Notes under the pieces: model-generated | What the model was told of the DNA's origin: nothing | What the model saw: the letters and a program-made list of their open reading frames with translations, nothing else | Databases searched by the model: none | Assembly: GCA_008729055.1 (NCBI GenBank) | Contig: SDUX01000010.1 | Location: 3,425,090-3,489,089 of the forward strand | Origin: Pyropia haitanensis | Lineage: Eukaryota > Rhodophyta > Bangiophyceae > Bangiales > Bangiaceae | Direction: 5' to 3' | DNA: 64,000 bases | Translations under genes and position numbers: made by a program | In this document: in pieces, positions 43,893-54,880 of the stretch | Position numbering within the stretch: the first letter of the stretch is position 1 | How the letters are laid out: each line of letters begins with the position of its first letter

Positions 43893-44554
43893 ATGTACTC
43901 GTTGGAAAAGTCGGTCACCTTTGAGGCGTCCCACACGCTCACCCACCACGACGGCAAGTGCTCGCGCCTCCACGGCCACTCGTACACGCTGACGCTCGTC
44001 GTCGAGGCGCCGCGGCTGGCCGCGTCGGGCCCGACGGTCAACATGGTCGCGGACTTTGGCACCCTCTCCGCCGCCGCCCGGTCGCTCGTCGCGGCGGACC
44101 TCGACCACCGGCACCTCAACACGTCGCTCGGGACGGACTCGCCCACCGCCGAGTACATTGCGGGGTGGGTGTACGGGCGGCTGGTGGGGGAGCTGCCGGG
44201 ACTCGCAGAGGTGCGGCTGCGGGAGACCGCCACCGCGATGGCCGTGTACCGGCCGCCCCGGCGGGGGGGGCGGGCGGGGGGGGGGTGCACCTGCGCGTGC
44301 CGCTGTGGGGGGGGGGGGAGGGGGAGCGGGGGGGGGCGGGCGTGCCCAACGGCTCGCCCGCCGCGGCCGAGCCGGGGGGGGTCGCCGCGGGGATGGCCGC
44401 CGCCGCCGCGGCGGCGGCGGCGAAAGCGGCGGCGGCAGCGGCGGCAGCGGCGGCGGGCGGGTGCGGGCCGCCGCCCGCGGCGGTGGCCGACGGTGGTGGC
44501 GGCGGCGGCGGCGCGGGCAAGGTGCCCGACCCGGCGGGCCACGCCAGGTGCTAG
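43893..44554 (+). CDS. 6-pyruvoyl-tetrahydropterin synthase family protein (PTPS/QueD)
   Basis: The family converts dihydroneopterin triphosphate to 6-pyruvoyltetrahydropterin or related pterins and is built on a T-fold with a catalytic zinc. From ATG 43893 the first 130 residues contain all landmarks: FEASHTL (zinc His), DGKCSRLHGHSY with the catalytic Cys and two zinc His, VADFGTL, LDHRHLN with the Asp-His pair, SPTAEYIAGWVY and RETATAMAVYRP with the substrate-binding Glu. This is a full-length family core of about 120-140 residues. After a G run at 44265-44285 the original frame becomes meaningless. A neighbouring frame gives VHLRVPLWGGG and then an Ala-rich tail to a stop at 44554, so a homopolymer miscount is likely. 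The tail beyond about residue 150 is not conserved. Whether the role is tetrahydropterin, folate salvage or queuosine related cannot be decided. Confidence 0.85.
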
Positions 44555-44905
44555 TCGCCCCGCGCGGGCGGCCGTCTCTCTTTTTCTGTACCTCTGCTCG
44601 TGTTTGGCCCCCGACCCCGTTCCCGCCGCCGTCTGCCTTCCCGCGCGGGGTTGCGCCGCGCGGGGGTGGTGGCCGCACCGCGCAGCGGCGGCGGCGGTCC
44701 GCCGCGGCCGCCGCTCGCGGCCGTCGCGGACCGTCCGCCCGCGCGCGCCCCCTTTGGTCTGTGCACCCGTTTGTTTCTCTTTTGCTTTCCCCACCCGCGA
44801 CGGCCCGCCCGCCCGCCGCCCGCCCGCCCGCCCGCCCGCCCGCCCGCCCGCCCGCCCGCCCGCCGTACGGCGCGGCGGCCGCCGCGGGGTGGCGCGGGCG
44901 CGGCG
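44555..44905. repeat. (CCCG)n / CCGCC tract between convergent genes
   Basis: It contains a run of CCCGCCCG repeats at about 44806-44862 and CGG triplets. A matching (CCCG)n tract occurs at 43316-43342 upstream. It lies between the stop of the pterin synthase and the proposed stop of the aldolase, so it is 3' flank of both. Confidence 0.5.
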
Positions 44906-46387
44906 GTCACGCCGCCTCCGTCCCCCGTTCCCCCCCCCCCCCCCCCCCCCCCCTCCCCCCCCCGCCGCCGCTCCGCGCACCGCCGCCACGACCGCCACCC
45001 ACCGGCGCGCCCGCTCCGTCACGGCCGGCCAGCCGCCGTCGGGCTCGGCGGGGCGGCCGCGGCGGCCGCCCCCAGCGTCGCCCCACAGCTGCCGGCTGAC
45101 GCCCACCGCCACGACCGACGGGATGGCGAGGAGGGCGGGCAGCTCCGCGAGCGTCACCCCAGACGTTGGCAGCAGCGGGATGTGGGGGAAGGGGCCGGCC
45201 AGCGCGCGGATGTAGTCGACGCCACCTGCCAGTGGGAACAGGGCAGGGGGGGGGGGGGGTGCGCAGCGCGTGAAACGAACGCCCGAGACGGACGGGTCAG
45301 CGTGCCGAAAACGGGGAAAGGAAACGGACGGGGGGGGGGGTGGGTGCGGGACACCCCGTCCCCCGCTGCCGTCGTCTGGCTCCCGCCGGTCAGCGTCGAG
45401 ACCAGCCCCCACTGGCAGGGCGCAGCGGCCGCGGGGCGGCGGAGGTGGCGTGCCGCCGCGCCGCCACCCGTCCCTCTCCCCATCCTTCGCACTTCTTTGT
45501 CAGCGACACCCGGTGCGACCGGTCGCCACCCCTCCCCCCCCAACCCCAGGTCACCTCCCGAGTCGATGCGCGCCCCACCACCGCTGCCCAGGCGACTGCC
45601 TTCCCTCCCACCCCCCCTCCCCCGCCAACATACCAAACGCCGACAGCGGAAACACCTTGACAATGCGCCCCCGCGACCCCCCCCCCCCTCCCCCCTCTGG
45701 CCACCACTCCGCCCCCCCCCTCCCTCCTCCCCCCCCTCTGCCCACCCCCCCCCTCCCCCCCCCCCCACGCGGTCCACACCTCCGTCGGGGTCCCCCCCCC
45801 CCAATGACCACCCCCCCCCCGCCTCCACAGCCGCCGCCCACCCCTCCCCCCCCCCACCGGGCTCATAAAAAACGCCGCGCCCGCCGCGGCGGCGGCCGCC
45901 GCCCCCCGCGGCCCGAGGACGGTCCCCGCGCCCACCACCACGTGCGGGTGCCGCGCGGCGAGCGTGGCGATCACCCCCGCCGCGCCCGGCGTCGTCAGCG
46001 TCACCTCCACCGCCCCGACGCCGCCGGCAATCGCCGCGTCCGCGGCGGCAATCGCCGCCGCGGCAGACGCGAACCGCAGCGCCACGACGATGCCGGCCGC
46101 GCGCAGGCGGGCGGCCGTGGCGGACCGCGCCGCCGCGGCGGCGGGGGGGGGGAGCGCCGTGATGGGCGGCGGGGGGGGCGGCAGTGGCGGTGGGGGGGGG
46201 GGGGGGGGAGGCCGACGATGCCAGGGCTGGGGGGGGGGGGGGGGGGGTGCGCCGGCGGGCCCCGCCGGCGGCCACAGCGGGGTGGGGGGACGCCCCGCCG
46301 CGGGCGAGACGGGCGCACGCCGCGCCGCGACGGCGGCCACGACGGCGGCGTGGCAAAGGCGGCGGGACGGGGCGGGGCGGCGGGCAT
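44906..46387 (-). CDS. KDPG/KHG aldolase (2-dehydro-3-deoxyphosphogluconate aldolase family), at least three exons
   Basis: Class I aldolases of this family split 2-keto-3-deoxy-6-phosphogluconate or related sugar acids to pyruvate and a triose phosphate. Exon 1 carries RLRAAGIVVALRF, GGVGAVEVTLTTPG with the catalytic Glu, HPHVVVGAGTVLGP and AGAAFFMSP, ending near 45858 at CCG|GTGG. A middle exon includes TPTEVWTA (about 45768-45791) and RIVKVFPLSAFG with the Schiff-base Lys, ending at 45634 before GTATGT. The last exon begins at 45225 after a GGCAG acceptor with GVDYIRALAGPFPHIPLLPT and SGVTLAELPALL, then SVVAVGVSRQLWG. The middle exon is choked with G runs, and the expected segment between SP and TPTE is unreadable. 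The best start is ATG 46387, an Arg/Pro/Ser leader like a plastid transit peptide, out of frame across G runs near 46190-46250. The stop at 44906 also needs a shift. Identity is clear; structure is approximate. Confidence 0.72.
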
Positions 46388-47762
46388 GGCGGGCGTGACG
46401 GGGGAGCGGGGCGGGAGGGGGTGGGCGGGAGGGGGCGGCCGGGGCGGCCAGGGGGGGGACAGGCGACGGCACGACGGCGGGGGGTGGGGGGGGGGGGGGG
46501 GTGGATCAGGGGACGCGGAGCGCGCGACGGCCGCGGCGCGCGCACGGGGTGCTCGCGGCGAGCCGCCGCGGCGCGCGGGCGGCAGGGCTCTGCCGGGACG
46601 GCGCTTGGCACGCGCGCCGCCCCATGGATCACCGACGGAGCGTTCAAGCGCGCCGAGGCGGTGGGGGAGTAGCGGCGGTCCCAGCCTCCCTCGCTCCACG
46701 CGTCCCAGACCGCGACCACCTTGCCGCGCGCAAGAACATGGCAACACGAAAAAAAAAACGTAATAATCCTCCTAAAAGTGTAAACGAGAAGTCAACAGTA
46801 ATAGCTTGTGGGCAGCTGGGCAGGAAACGTCGATTCCCGGTGACCCACCATGAATACTTTGGATCAACGAATCCCGCACCGCTCGGCTCCCCGTGGACGC
46901 GGTCCGAGCACGGCGGGCCTCGCACACCGCGCACGGTGCGTGGGCGCCCGCGGGGGGCGTCTGCGTGCCCGTCCGCACGCGACTGTTGCCAGCCGCCGCG
47001 GCCGACGCCTCGTCGCGCGGGGTGAGCCGCGCGGGCACCCCGCGCGAGCCGGCCGGGCACGGCGCGGCCGCCCCCTCGCGATCTTGCCGACCGAGACGGC
47101 GCCCTGCCGAGCCGGTGTTGCCAGCAGAGGCGGGAGCGCAGTGGCCCCCGCCGCCGCCGTCGAGCGGTGGGCGGGGCCCAGCCGTGCCGCCCCCCGGCGC
47201 GCTCAGCCGGCAGGCCACCCCGCCAACGGGTGGGTGCGCTCCCCCGCGCGAGCGTGACGGCCCCCGTCCCCATGGGTGTGTCCCCTCCGATGGGGGGTGC
47301 GGGCGCAGGTCCCTCGCGGGTGCCGCCGAGGGGTTGCGGCCGGCGGGCCCCACCAGGTCGCTCCCCCAACACCGAGTGGCCGCTGGGGTGAGCGTGACCG
47401 TGCGCGCCGCGGGGTGGCACAGGGAGTGGCCCGCACGCCCGCAGGGCCACCCGCTGTGGGTGTGCGCCGCGCCCGTCTGGGCTGTGTGCGGCGGCGGTCG
47501 AGGCGGGGCCACGGTGTCCCACCCCGTGCGGGCGACGGCCGGCACGCGGTGACCTTTCCGCCGACCCCCCCGCCCCGCCGGCGACCGCACACCGGCACAC
47601 AGCCGGCAACGGCGCGGGCGCCCGCCCGCCCCCACCCCGTCCCCATCCCTTGCCTCTCCACGGTGCGCACCCGCACGGCCTTTGCGTCGACCGCTTGCCC
47701 CCCCCCCCCCGCCCGCCGGGAACGTCCACCCGCCTGGGGGAGACCGCCCGCCCCCCCCACCG
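46388..47762. other. Region without a recognised gene
   Basis: It lies between the 5' ends of a minus-strand and a plus-strand gene, so both promoters should be here. An AT-richer island at 46740-46870 (runs of A, TAATAATCC and TGAATACTTTGGAT) is promoter-like. The remainder is GC-rich with overlapping Arg/Pro/Gly frames that have no family resemblance. Confidence 0.35.
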
Positions 47763-47971
47763 ATGGAGCGGCCAGACACCCTCCCCGTCGTGGGCGGGCG
47801 GGTGCGCAAGGCGTGGTCCCGGTCGCGGCAGCAGCCGCCGCCGCCGGCGCGAGCAGAGCGGCCGTCCCCGTCGGGCGCCACCGCCGCCGGGCGGCGCGGC
47901 TATCTCACCCGGGCCGCCCGCCGGGCGGCGAGCGCTCCCTCCGCCGCCGCCGCCGCCACGCGCCCGAGGCC

Positions 47972-48050
<79 letters not shown>

Positions 48051-48620
48051 GCATCGTCGATGCCCCGCGTGCGGATCCTGTACGTGGACGAGGAGGCGGA
48101 CGCGCACGAGGCGGCGGCCGCGGCGGCCGCCCAACCCCTCCCCGAGCTGCCGCCGCCGCCGGTGCACCCGCGGCTGACGGCGATCAAGGCGGAGCTGGAC
48201 GCGGCCACGGACGACCGCGTGCGGGCGGCCGGGTCGGCGCTCATCGACCGGCTGCGGGTGTGCATGGCCGCCGCGTTTGCGCGGCGCGTCGACGCGGCGG
48301 TGGCCATCCGCGGGTACCAGCGGGAAAAGGAAGCGCTGGCGTCGGACGCCGCGCGCCACGCGCAAGAGGCCGAGCGGTTGCGAGGGGTCAAGGCGGACAT
48401 CAGGGCCGCGCGGACCGCCATAAACGCGCGTGCCAAGGCCATGAGGGCGGATGAGGCGGCGCTGACGACCGCCGTCGCCGCCCTGGAGGACCGCAAGGGC
48501 CGCTTTGACGCGTCTGCCGAGGGGGACGAGCGCCGCGCCGACGCGACAGCGACGGCGGCGGAGAACGCCAAGCAGGAGTCGCTGTTCCGCCAACTCCTCG
48601 ACCTGATTCGCACCAGCTGA
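47763..48620 (+). CDS. Unrecognised coiled-coil protein with a long polyproline tract
   Basis: ATG 47763 opens a 285-residue frame without introns. Residues 1-65 are basic and Ser/Pro-rich. Residues about 72-97 are polyproline encoded by a near-perfect (CCG)n run at 47971-48051. MPRVRILYVDEEADAHEAAA follows. From about residue 140 to the end the protein is one long charged helix region (HPRLTAIKAELDAATDDRV, QREKEALASDAARHAQEAER, AMRADEAALTTAVAALEDRK) with heptad spacing typical of a coiled coil, ending in SLFRQLLDLIRTS. Kinetochore, centrosome or nucleoporin subunits have this look, but no family can be named. Regular use of non-CGG codons and a clear helical pattern make it a real gene. The antisense frame over the same interval is a shadow. 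Confidence 0.7.
47971..48051 (+). repeat. (CCG)n trinucleotide tract inside a gene
   Basis: About 26 consecutive CCG triplets encode polyproline in the coiled-coil protein. Tracts of this kind vary in length by replication slippage. A similar (CCG)n run lies at 1918-1960. Confidence 0.8.
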
Positions 48621-49910
48621 AGCTGCCGCCGCGCCTGCCCAAGAACGTCCTGTGTGTCCCTGACCAGTCGGGTTTGGCTACTGCGTCGATGACGGCCAGG
48701 GAAGAGGTGGGGGGGGGCGGAGCGCGGAGCAAGGCGGTCTGCTCGTGGCAAGGCCGGCGCCACTGTGGGTGTGCAGGTCGCGGCGATCGCGTCCACGAAC
48801 CACGGGCCCACCATCAAACCAACTTGAAGTGGGTCCGCACCGGTATGTCATCATTTTTCATGACCAAGTATTCAAATTTCTCACGTGGTTTCACTCAACT
48901 GCTAAGTTGGATGGATCGGTCCAGCCCTGCGTGTCGCGGCGCGTGTGGCGACGGGGTCCGCCTACCTAGCTGGAGGGGGGCGGTGGGACGGGTTCACGCC
49001 TGTAGGCGCGGGTCCGGGGGGGCACGGGACGCTGCGAGGGCGCTGGTGCACCTCGACGATAGGCAGCGCACGGGTGGGGATACGCGGTCCGCCTTACTCG
49101 TCACGGCGTGGACGCGCGGTCCACCGTGCTGCACGTGGGCGTTGACGCGCGGCCCACCCCCTACCAGCGGTCGCTGGTCGACGACTGATGGGTGGTGAGA
49201 ATGCGAACGTGTTGGTTGCCCGCTGAAGTGCCCAGGTGTCACCGACCGGGCGGCGATGGTAGCGGTGCCTGCCGCCTCGGCGCCGACGAGCGCGTCGGTA
49301 GGAAGTCCCTCCCCGGCTGGCCATGTCTGCTCTCTTCTCACCTGTAACCGCATTGAGCCGTCCACTACCGCCGGCAGAGATAGACGGCAGAGTGTCACGA
49401 AGAGGGCGGCAGCGGCCGCAGGACAGAGGTGGGATAGGTAGAGTGCGCACGGGGGGGACGGGTGGGGGACGGCACTCCCGCCAGCCCCGCTCAGTGTGCC
49501 ACCGCCGTCGACGGCGGCGGCGTCCGCCGGGCTCGATGGCGCGACCGCTCCCGCACGTGGGACCGTCGACGCCTTCCCCTTGTACACCCCCGAGCTGCCG
49601 CTGCTCGCTCCTCTCATCCCCACTCTGGCTGTTGAGGTCCGCGCGGCGGCGCGGGCGGACAGAGGGGGTGGGGGGGGGGTGCGGGAGCTGATCGACGCGG
49701 AGGCGTCGCCACCGCGTCGGCGCCGTTGCGCGGAGCCGTGGCGCGCGCCCGCGGTTTGAAATACGGAGCGTTGTTTGAAACAGCGGGCCCCCCACGGTCC
49801 GCAAGGCAGGGGGCGCGGTGCGGTGCTCCCGCCGCGGTGCGCCCCGCTCGCCTCTCGAGAGCTCTGCACCCCCATTGGATCACCACCGTCGGTCCCGTCT
49901 GGGCGCCCCA
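48621..49910. other. Region without a recognised gene
   Basis: No gene was recognised. Frames here are short or Arg/Pro/Gly-rich. About 48810-48920 is AT-richer. The 3' flank of the coiled-coil gene occupies the left end, and the outer element of the large inverted repeat begins near 49911. Confidence 0.35.
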
Positions 49911-49965
49911 GCCTGAGGCAGGAATCCGCATCTATCCTCAACCTGTGAAATTTCACATGGTGGGG
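49911..49965 (+). repeat. Outer inverted-repeat element, left copy
   Basis: This 55-base stretch matches the reverse complement of 56241-56300 at about 80 percent by eye. It includes CCTGTGAAATTTCACATGGTGGG, in which TGTGAAATTTCACA is a perfect 14-base palindrome. It is followed at once by a G run. Together with its partner it brackets the large palindrome and the CGG-rich blocks. Confidence 0.6.
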
Positions 49966-50849
49966 ATGAGGGGGGGGGGGGGGGGGGGATGGGGTGGCCT
50001 CACAGGCTCCCACGTGGTTCCGTGGGACCCGCCACGTTGTCGCTCTGCGGCGGCGATATTTGCGAGCGCACCATGGACGGGCTACTTGGCATGCAGCTGT
50101 CCTCCAGGGATACGGTGTGCATCCAGACTCTGAGTTGCGGGCTGCACACATGCGGCTGCCCGTCTTGGTGTGGCACGGGGGTACGAACGTACGGTGGGGC
50201 AGCTGCGTCGGGCCGCGGTGGCTGGGGGACAGCTTTGGCGTGCCATCCCGCCTGGGGGGGAGGGTTTCTCCCTGCGGACGCGGCGCGACATTGCGCCGCG
50301 GGGGGGTGCACGGCGCCCAACGGCCGGGGATGGGGCGCCGCGCGGGCGGGGGGAGGCACGCCGCACAGGAGAGGATGATGCTCAGGGCAAGTTCGTTGGT
50401 GCTGTGGCCGCTCGCCATACTCCTCCCCCCGCTACCCTCCGCCCCCCCCCCCTGGCTAACCCCCCCCCCCCACCCCCCGCCCTAAACTGCCTTTTCCCCG
50501 CTCGCGCGGAGCCATGCATCCCCCCCAGATGGGGAGGCACTCCCCACGACCCCCCCCTGCCCGGCGCCAGCCCGGCCGCCGCCACCCCCAACGCACTCTC
50601 CACTCTTCGCAGCCGGCTGCCGCCGACGCCGCGCCCGGCCAACCCCGCCACCCCCGGCGCCAACGCAGACTGCTCCCTCTTCCCTCGGCTGCACCAGGTG
50701 CAACCGGCCCGCCGCCGACTGTCGTCTGCCGCCGCCAGCTGTCCCCATGGCCCCCACAGCCGCCGCCTGCATCCGCACTCCCCCCGCCGTCGCTGCATGC
50801 CGCCCCCGCCGGCTGCCGGCTGTCCCGGCCAGCTTCCCCCGCCGTCGCG
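49966..50849. repeat. GC-rich block outside the left palindrome arm
   Basis: The sequence changes from mixed composition (49990-50380) to C-rich runs and CCG-type repeats (50430-50849) that resemble, in reverse complement, the array outside the right arm. It is several hundred bases shorter than the right counterpart. No frame is credible as protein. Confidence 0.45.
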
Positions 50850-52787
50850 GCGGCCGCCGCCGCCCACTGTCGCTGCTGCCCCCGCCGCCGCCGCCGCCCC
50901 CTCCCGCCGCTGCCCCCGTGGCGGCAGCGGCCGTCGCCGCCCGCCACCGCAGCGCCCGCGGCCGCGGCCGCCGTAGTCATTGCGGCGGCCGCGACGGCCG
51001 CCGCCACCGTTTTCTACCGCCGCTACCTCCGCCACGGCGACGGCTGCCCCCGCCCGTCACGGCTGCCCCTCCCTGCCGACGCTACCATCGTGGCAGAGGC
51101 GGCGGCCGCCGCCGCCGCCCTCCACCGCCACTGCCCCCGTCGGTCAGGGGGGCCTGGCGCCCCTGCCGCGCTCTGCAGCTTCCCCCTCGGACGCCGCCGC
51201 GGCCGGCGGCCGCCGCCGCTGTGGTCAGCCGCCGCCTCTGACGCTGGTTGTGGCGGCCCGGCGCTGCCGCTGCAGGCTGCCGCCCTCCCCCCCCCGGCCT
51301 CCGCCGCGGCCGACTGCCACCGCCGCCGCGGGCTGCCCTCTCTTTCCGTGGCCTCTGCCGCGGCTGGCTGCCGCCGCCGGTTGGGGCGGCCGGCTGCGGC
51401 CGTCGCGTGTTACCGCACCCCCCTCATGCCGTTGCGGACTGCCGTCCCCCCCCCCGTCTGCGCCGCGGCCGGCTGCCGCCGGCGCCACGGGCTGCCGCCC
51501 CCCTCCGTCACCTCGCGGCGAAGGGTTGGACGACAGGGCCAGACGACGATGGTGGGGGGGAAGGGGGAGCGAACGGCAAGACAACTGGTGACCAGCAACC
51601 CAGGTTGAACGAGGAGGTATTTGTGAGTAAAATGTGCAATAGCGATTATTCAACTGAGAACAATACGTATATCCGCGACTTGGCTCACATCTCGTCGCAT
51701 ATCTAGGGAATAAAATGCGCCATTCGTCTCATGTGATAGGCTGTCACACGATCTCAGCCGTGCAACCTGAGGAGTGCATCCCGAATTCATCATTGCTGGA
51801 CAGACGATTACAATACTTGACTTGGCGAGTAACCTGGTCAGCGACTCGCGCGACTGCTGGGACACAAGCGGCTGAAGCGCCGGCGTCCGACGCCGCCCTC
51901 CACCCCGCCCTGTCGCCCGCTTCACCATTCCCCGGCCACCCAGCAGGCCGGGTAGATACACAAGCCTGTTTTACTTGTTCTATTCAGTTTTGAGTGCGCG
52001 CCTACAGGCGTCTGCTAGAGCAGAACCCCCAACGACCCCATAGACAGACACAATGCGTGCACCATCCCTCCTGGGTTCCGCAGCTCAGGGGCGCCTGTGA
52101 CGGTGAAAACACGGCTCGCTATGACATTTTAATCATCCCTGACGGTCTATGCCCCAGCAGAACGCAACCGCTTTTGTAGACAGCGCGGGAAAGCGCCACC
52201 TCTCCGTTTTGGTGTCATCAGTTGCTCAGTATGGGCCTGCATATAGCATCCATGAGAGCTCCACCGTGGGAAGGGCTCATCATTTCTGGGTAACATGATC
52301 ACGCTGAATCTATTGGTGCTCACATCCAGCGTTGTGCACCCGTACCGCCGACAGGAACAGCCACAGACTGGGTGGGTGAAGCGTTATAATCGCCTCCTCC
52401 GAGCGGTTGTGAGCACTATGGATCTACTTTTTGCACTGAACACTGAGGGAAAGGTATCTGGTGGCTACGGTGGCGTAAAAACGCAAAGAAAGCACACTGA
52501 AGCCCGCACATTGGCGACTAACTGACTGCTGCGCGGTTGCAGGCACTATGGCGCAGCTGGACGCGCCCAGAGTGTCGGTGAGAGTGAAAAAAGCAGTGGA
52601 GATAACTGGCTACACTGTCTAGATCTGACAGATGTAGGTTTTAGTGCATGAGAGCACTGTGGGGCATTGGACGGCCAGTCGAGGCGACCTGCCCAGAATG
52701 GTCATTTTGGGGGTCCATATGACCCACTTCCCATCGTTTGCGACGCTTTCTGAGCACATACTCGTGCTCAACGTCATCGTTTTAGTC
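50850..52787 (+). repeat. Left arm of a large palindrome
   Basis: Reverse-complement identity with 52941-54880 holds position by position (left plus right coordinate is 105729 or 105730). From about 50870 to 52404 I see only one difference, one extra C/G in a homopolymer at 51446-51455. From 52405 to 52500 and 52665 to 52787 the arms differ at roughly a fifth to a quarter of positions. Between those, 52500-52525 and 52541-52664 are again nearly identical. The outer half is CCG-rich. The inner part, 51600-52787, is balanced in composition and holds short ATG frames at 51715-51993 and 52295-52525. No transposase, reverse transcriptase or recombinase motif is recognised. Confidence 0.9.
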
Positions 52788-52940
52788 TACGGCGAGTGCT
52801 TCAGAAAAGTTTGTTGAGTGGTCCTTGACTCGTGTTGCACTCGGTCACAGCGCCTGATGCACTCCTGGGTGCCAGGCGCCATACACCGCTACAACGCGTT
52901 TCAGCAAGATATGCAAAATTTTTTCGACCTGGCCTCAGAT
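52788..52940. other. Unpaired centre of the large palindrome
   Basis: About 153 bases between the arms have no inverted partner. They have balanced composition and no coding frame. In a cruciform or hairpin transcript this would be the loop. Each arm bears a small hairpin (stem GAGCAC/GTGCTC) just outside this centre. Confidence 0.7.
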
Positions 52941-54880
52941 GACTAAAACGATGACGCTGAGCACGCTCATGTGCTCAGAAAGTGTAGCAGACGTCGGCAA
53001 GTGCGTCTTTCATGCCCCCAAAGTGGTCACTCTGAGCAGGTCTCCTCGACAGGCAGTCCAACGCCCCACAGTGCTCTCATGCACTAAAACCTACATCTGT
53101 CAGATCTAGACAGTGTAGCCAGTTACCTTCACTGCTTTTTTCACTCTCACCGACACTCTGGGCGCGTCCAGCTGCGCCATAGTGCCCACCACCCCATCTG
53201 CAGTCAGTTAGTCGCCAATGTGCGGGCTCCAGTGTCCTTTTTTGCATTATTACGGCACCATAGCCACCAGGTACCTTTGTATTCAGGGTTCACTAAAAAA
53301 AGAAGACCCATAACGGTCACAATCGCTCGGAGGAGGCGATTATAACGCTTCACCCACCCAGTCTGTGGCTGTTCCTGTCGGCGGTACGGGTGCACAACGC
53401 TGGATGTGAGCACCAATAGATTCAGCGTGATCATGTTACCCAGAAATGATGAGCCCTTCCCACGGTGGAGCTCTCATGGATGCTATATGCAGGCCCATAC
53501 TGAGCAACTGATGACACCAAAACGGAGAGGTGGCGCTTTCCCGCGCTGTCTACAAAAGCGGTTGCGTTCTGCTGGGGCATAGACCGTCAGGGATGATTAA
53601 AATGTCATAGCGAGCCGTGTTTTCACCGTCACAGGCGCCCCTGAGCTGCGGAACCCAGGAGGGATGGTGCACGCATTGTGTCTGTCTATGGGGTCGTTGG
53701 GGGTTCTGCTCTAGCAGACGCCTGTAGGCGCGCACTCAAAACTGAATAGAACAAGTAAAACAGGCTTGTGTATCTACCCGGCCTGCTGGGTGGCCGGGGA
53801 ATGGTGAAGCGGGCGACAGGGCGGGGTGGAGGGCGGCGTCGGACGCCGGCGCTTCAGCCGCTTGTGTCCCAGCAGTCGCGCGAGTCGCTGACCAGGTTAC
53901 TCGCCAAGTCAAGTATTGTAATCGTCTGTCCAGCAATGATGAATTCGGGATGCACTCCTCAGGTTGCACGGCTGAGATCGTGTGACAGCCTATCACATGA
54001 GACGAATGGCGCATTTTATTCCCTAGATATGCGACGAGATGTGAGCCAAGTCGCGGATATACGTATTGTTCTCAGTTGAATAATCGCTATTGCACATTTT
54101 ACTCACAAATACCTCCTCGTTCAACCTGGGTTGCTGGTCACCAGTTGTCTTGCCGTTCGCTCCCCCTTCCCCCCCACCATCGTCGTCTGGCCCTGTCGTC
54201 CAACCCTTCGCCGCGAGGTGACGGAGGGGGGCGGCAGCCCGTGGCGCCGGCGGCAGCCGGCCGCGGCGCAGACGGGGGGGGGGGACGGCAGTCCGCAACG
54301 GCATGAGGGGGGTGCGGTAACACGCGACGGCCGCAGCCGGCCGCCCCAACCGGCGGCGGCAGCCAGCCGCGGCAGAGGCCACGGAAAGAGAGGGCAGCCC
54401 GCGGCGGCGGTGGCAGTCGGCCGCGGCGGAGGCCGGGGGGGGGAGGGCGGCAGCCTGCAGCGGCAGCGCCGGGCCGCCACAACCAGCGTCAGAGGCGGCG
54501 GCTGACCACAGCGGCGGCGGCCGCCGGCCGCGGCGGCGTCCGAGGGGGAAGCTGCAGAGCGCGGCAGGGGCGCCAGGCCCCCCTGACCGACGGGGGCAGT
54601 GGCGGTGGAGGGCGGCGGCGGCGGCCGCCGCCTCTGCCACGATGGTAGCGTCGGCAGGGAGGGGCAGCCGTGACGGGCGGGGGCAGCCGTCGCCGTGGCG
54701 GAGGTAGCGGCGGTAGAAAACGGTGGCGGCGGCCGTCGCGGCCGCCGCAATGACTACGGCGGCCGCGGCCGCGGGCGCTGCGGTGGCGGGCGGCGACGGC
54801 CGCTGCCGCCACGGGGGCAGCGGCGGGAGGGGGCGGCGGCGGCGGCGGGGGCAGCAGCGACAGTGGGCGGCGGCGGCGGC
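52941..54880 (-). repeat. Right arm of a large palindrome
   Basis: This is the inverted partner of 50850-52787 and carries the same short frames on the opposite strand (53736-54014 and 53204-53434). The 76-codon frame at 53204-53434 differs from its left partner in the inner half but keeps the same length, with two compensating single-base indels. The arm runs outward into a longer CGG-rich array than the left side. Confidence 0.9.

Noticed and set aside
50850..54880. Palindrome as a simple sequencing hairpin artefact
   Set aside because: Inner arm segments differ by about 20-25 percent with indels and a 153-base unpaired centre. A missed adapter would give uniform identity up to the turn. 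It is not fully excluded and is listed for checking.
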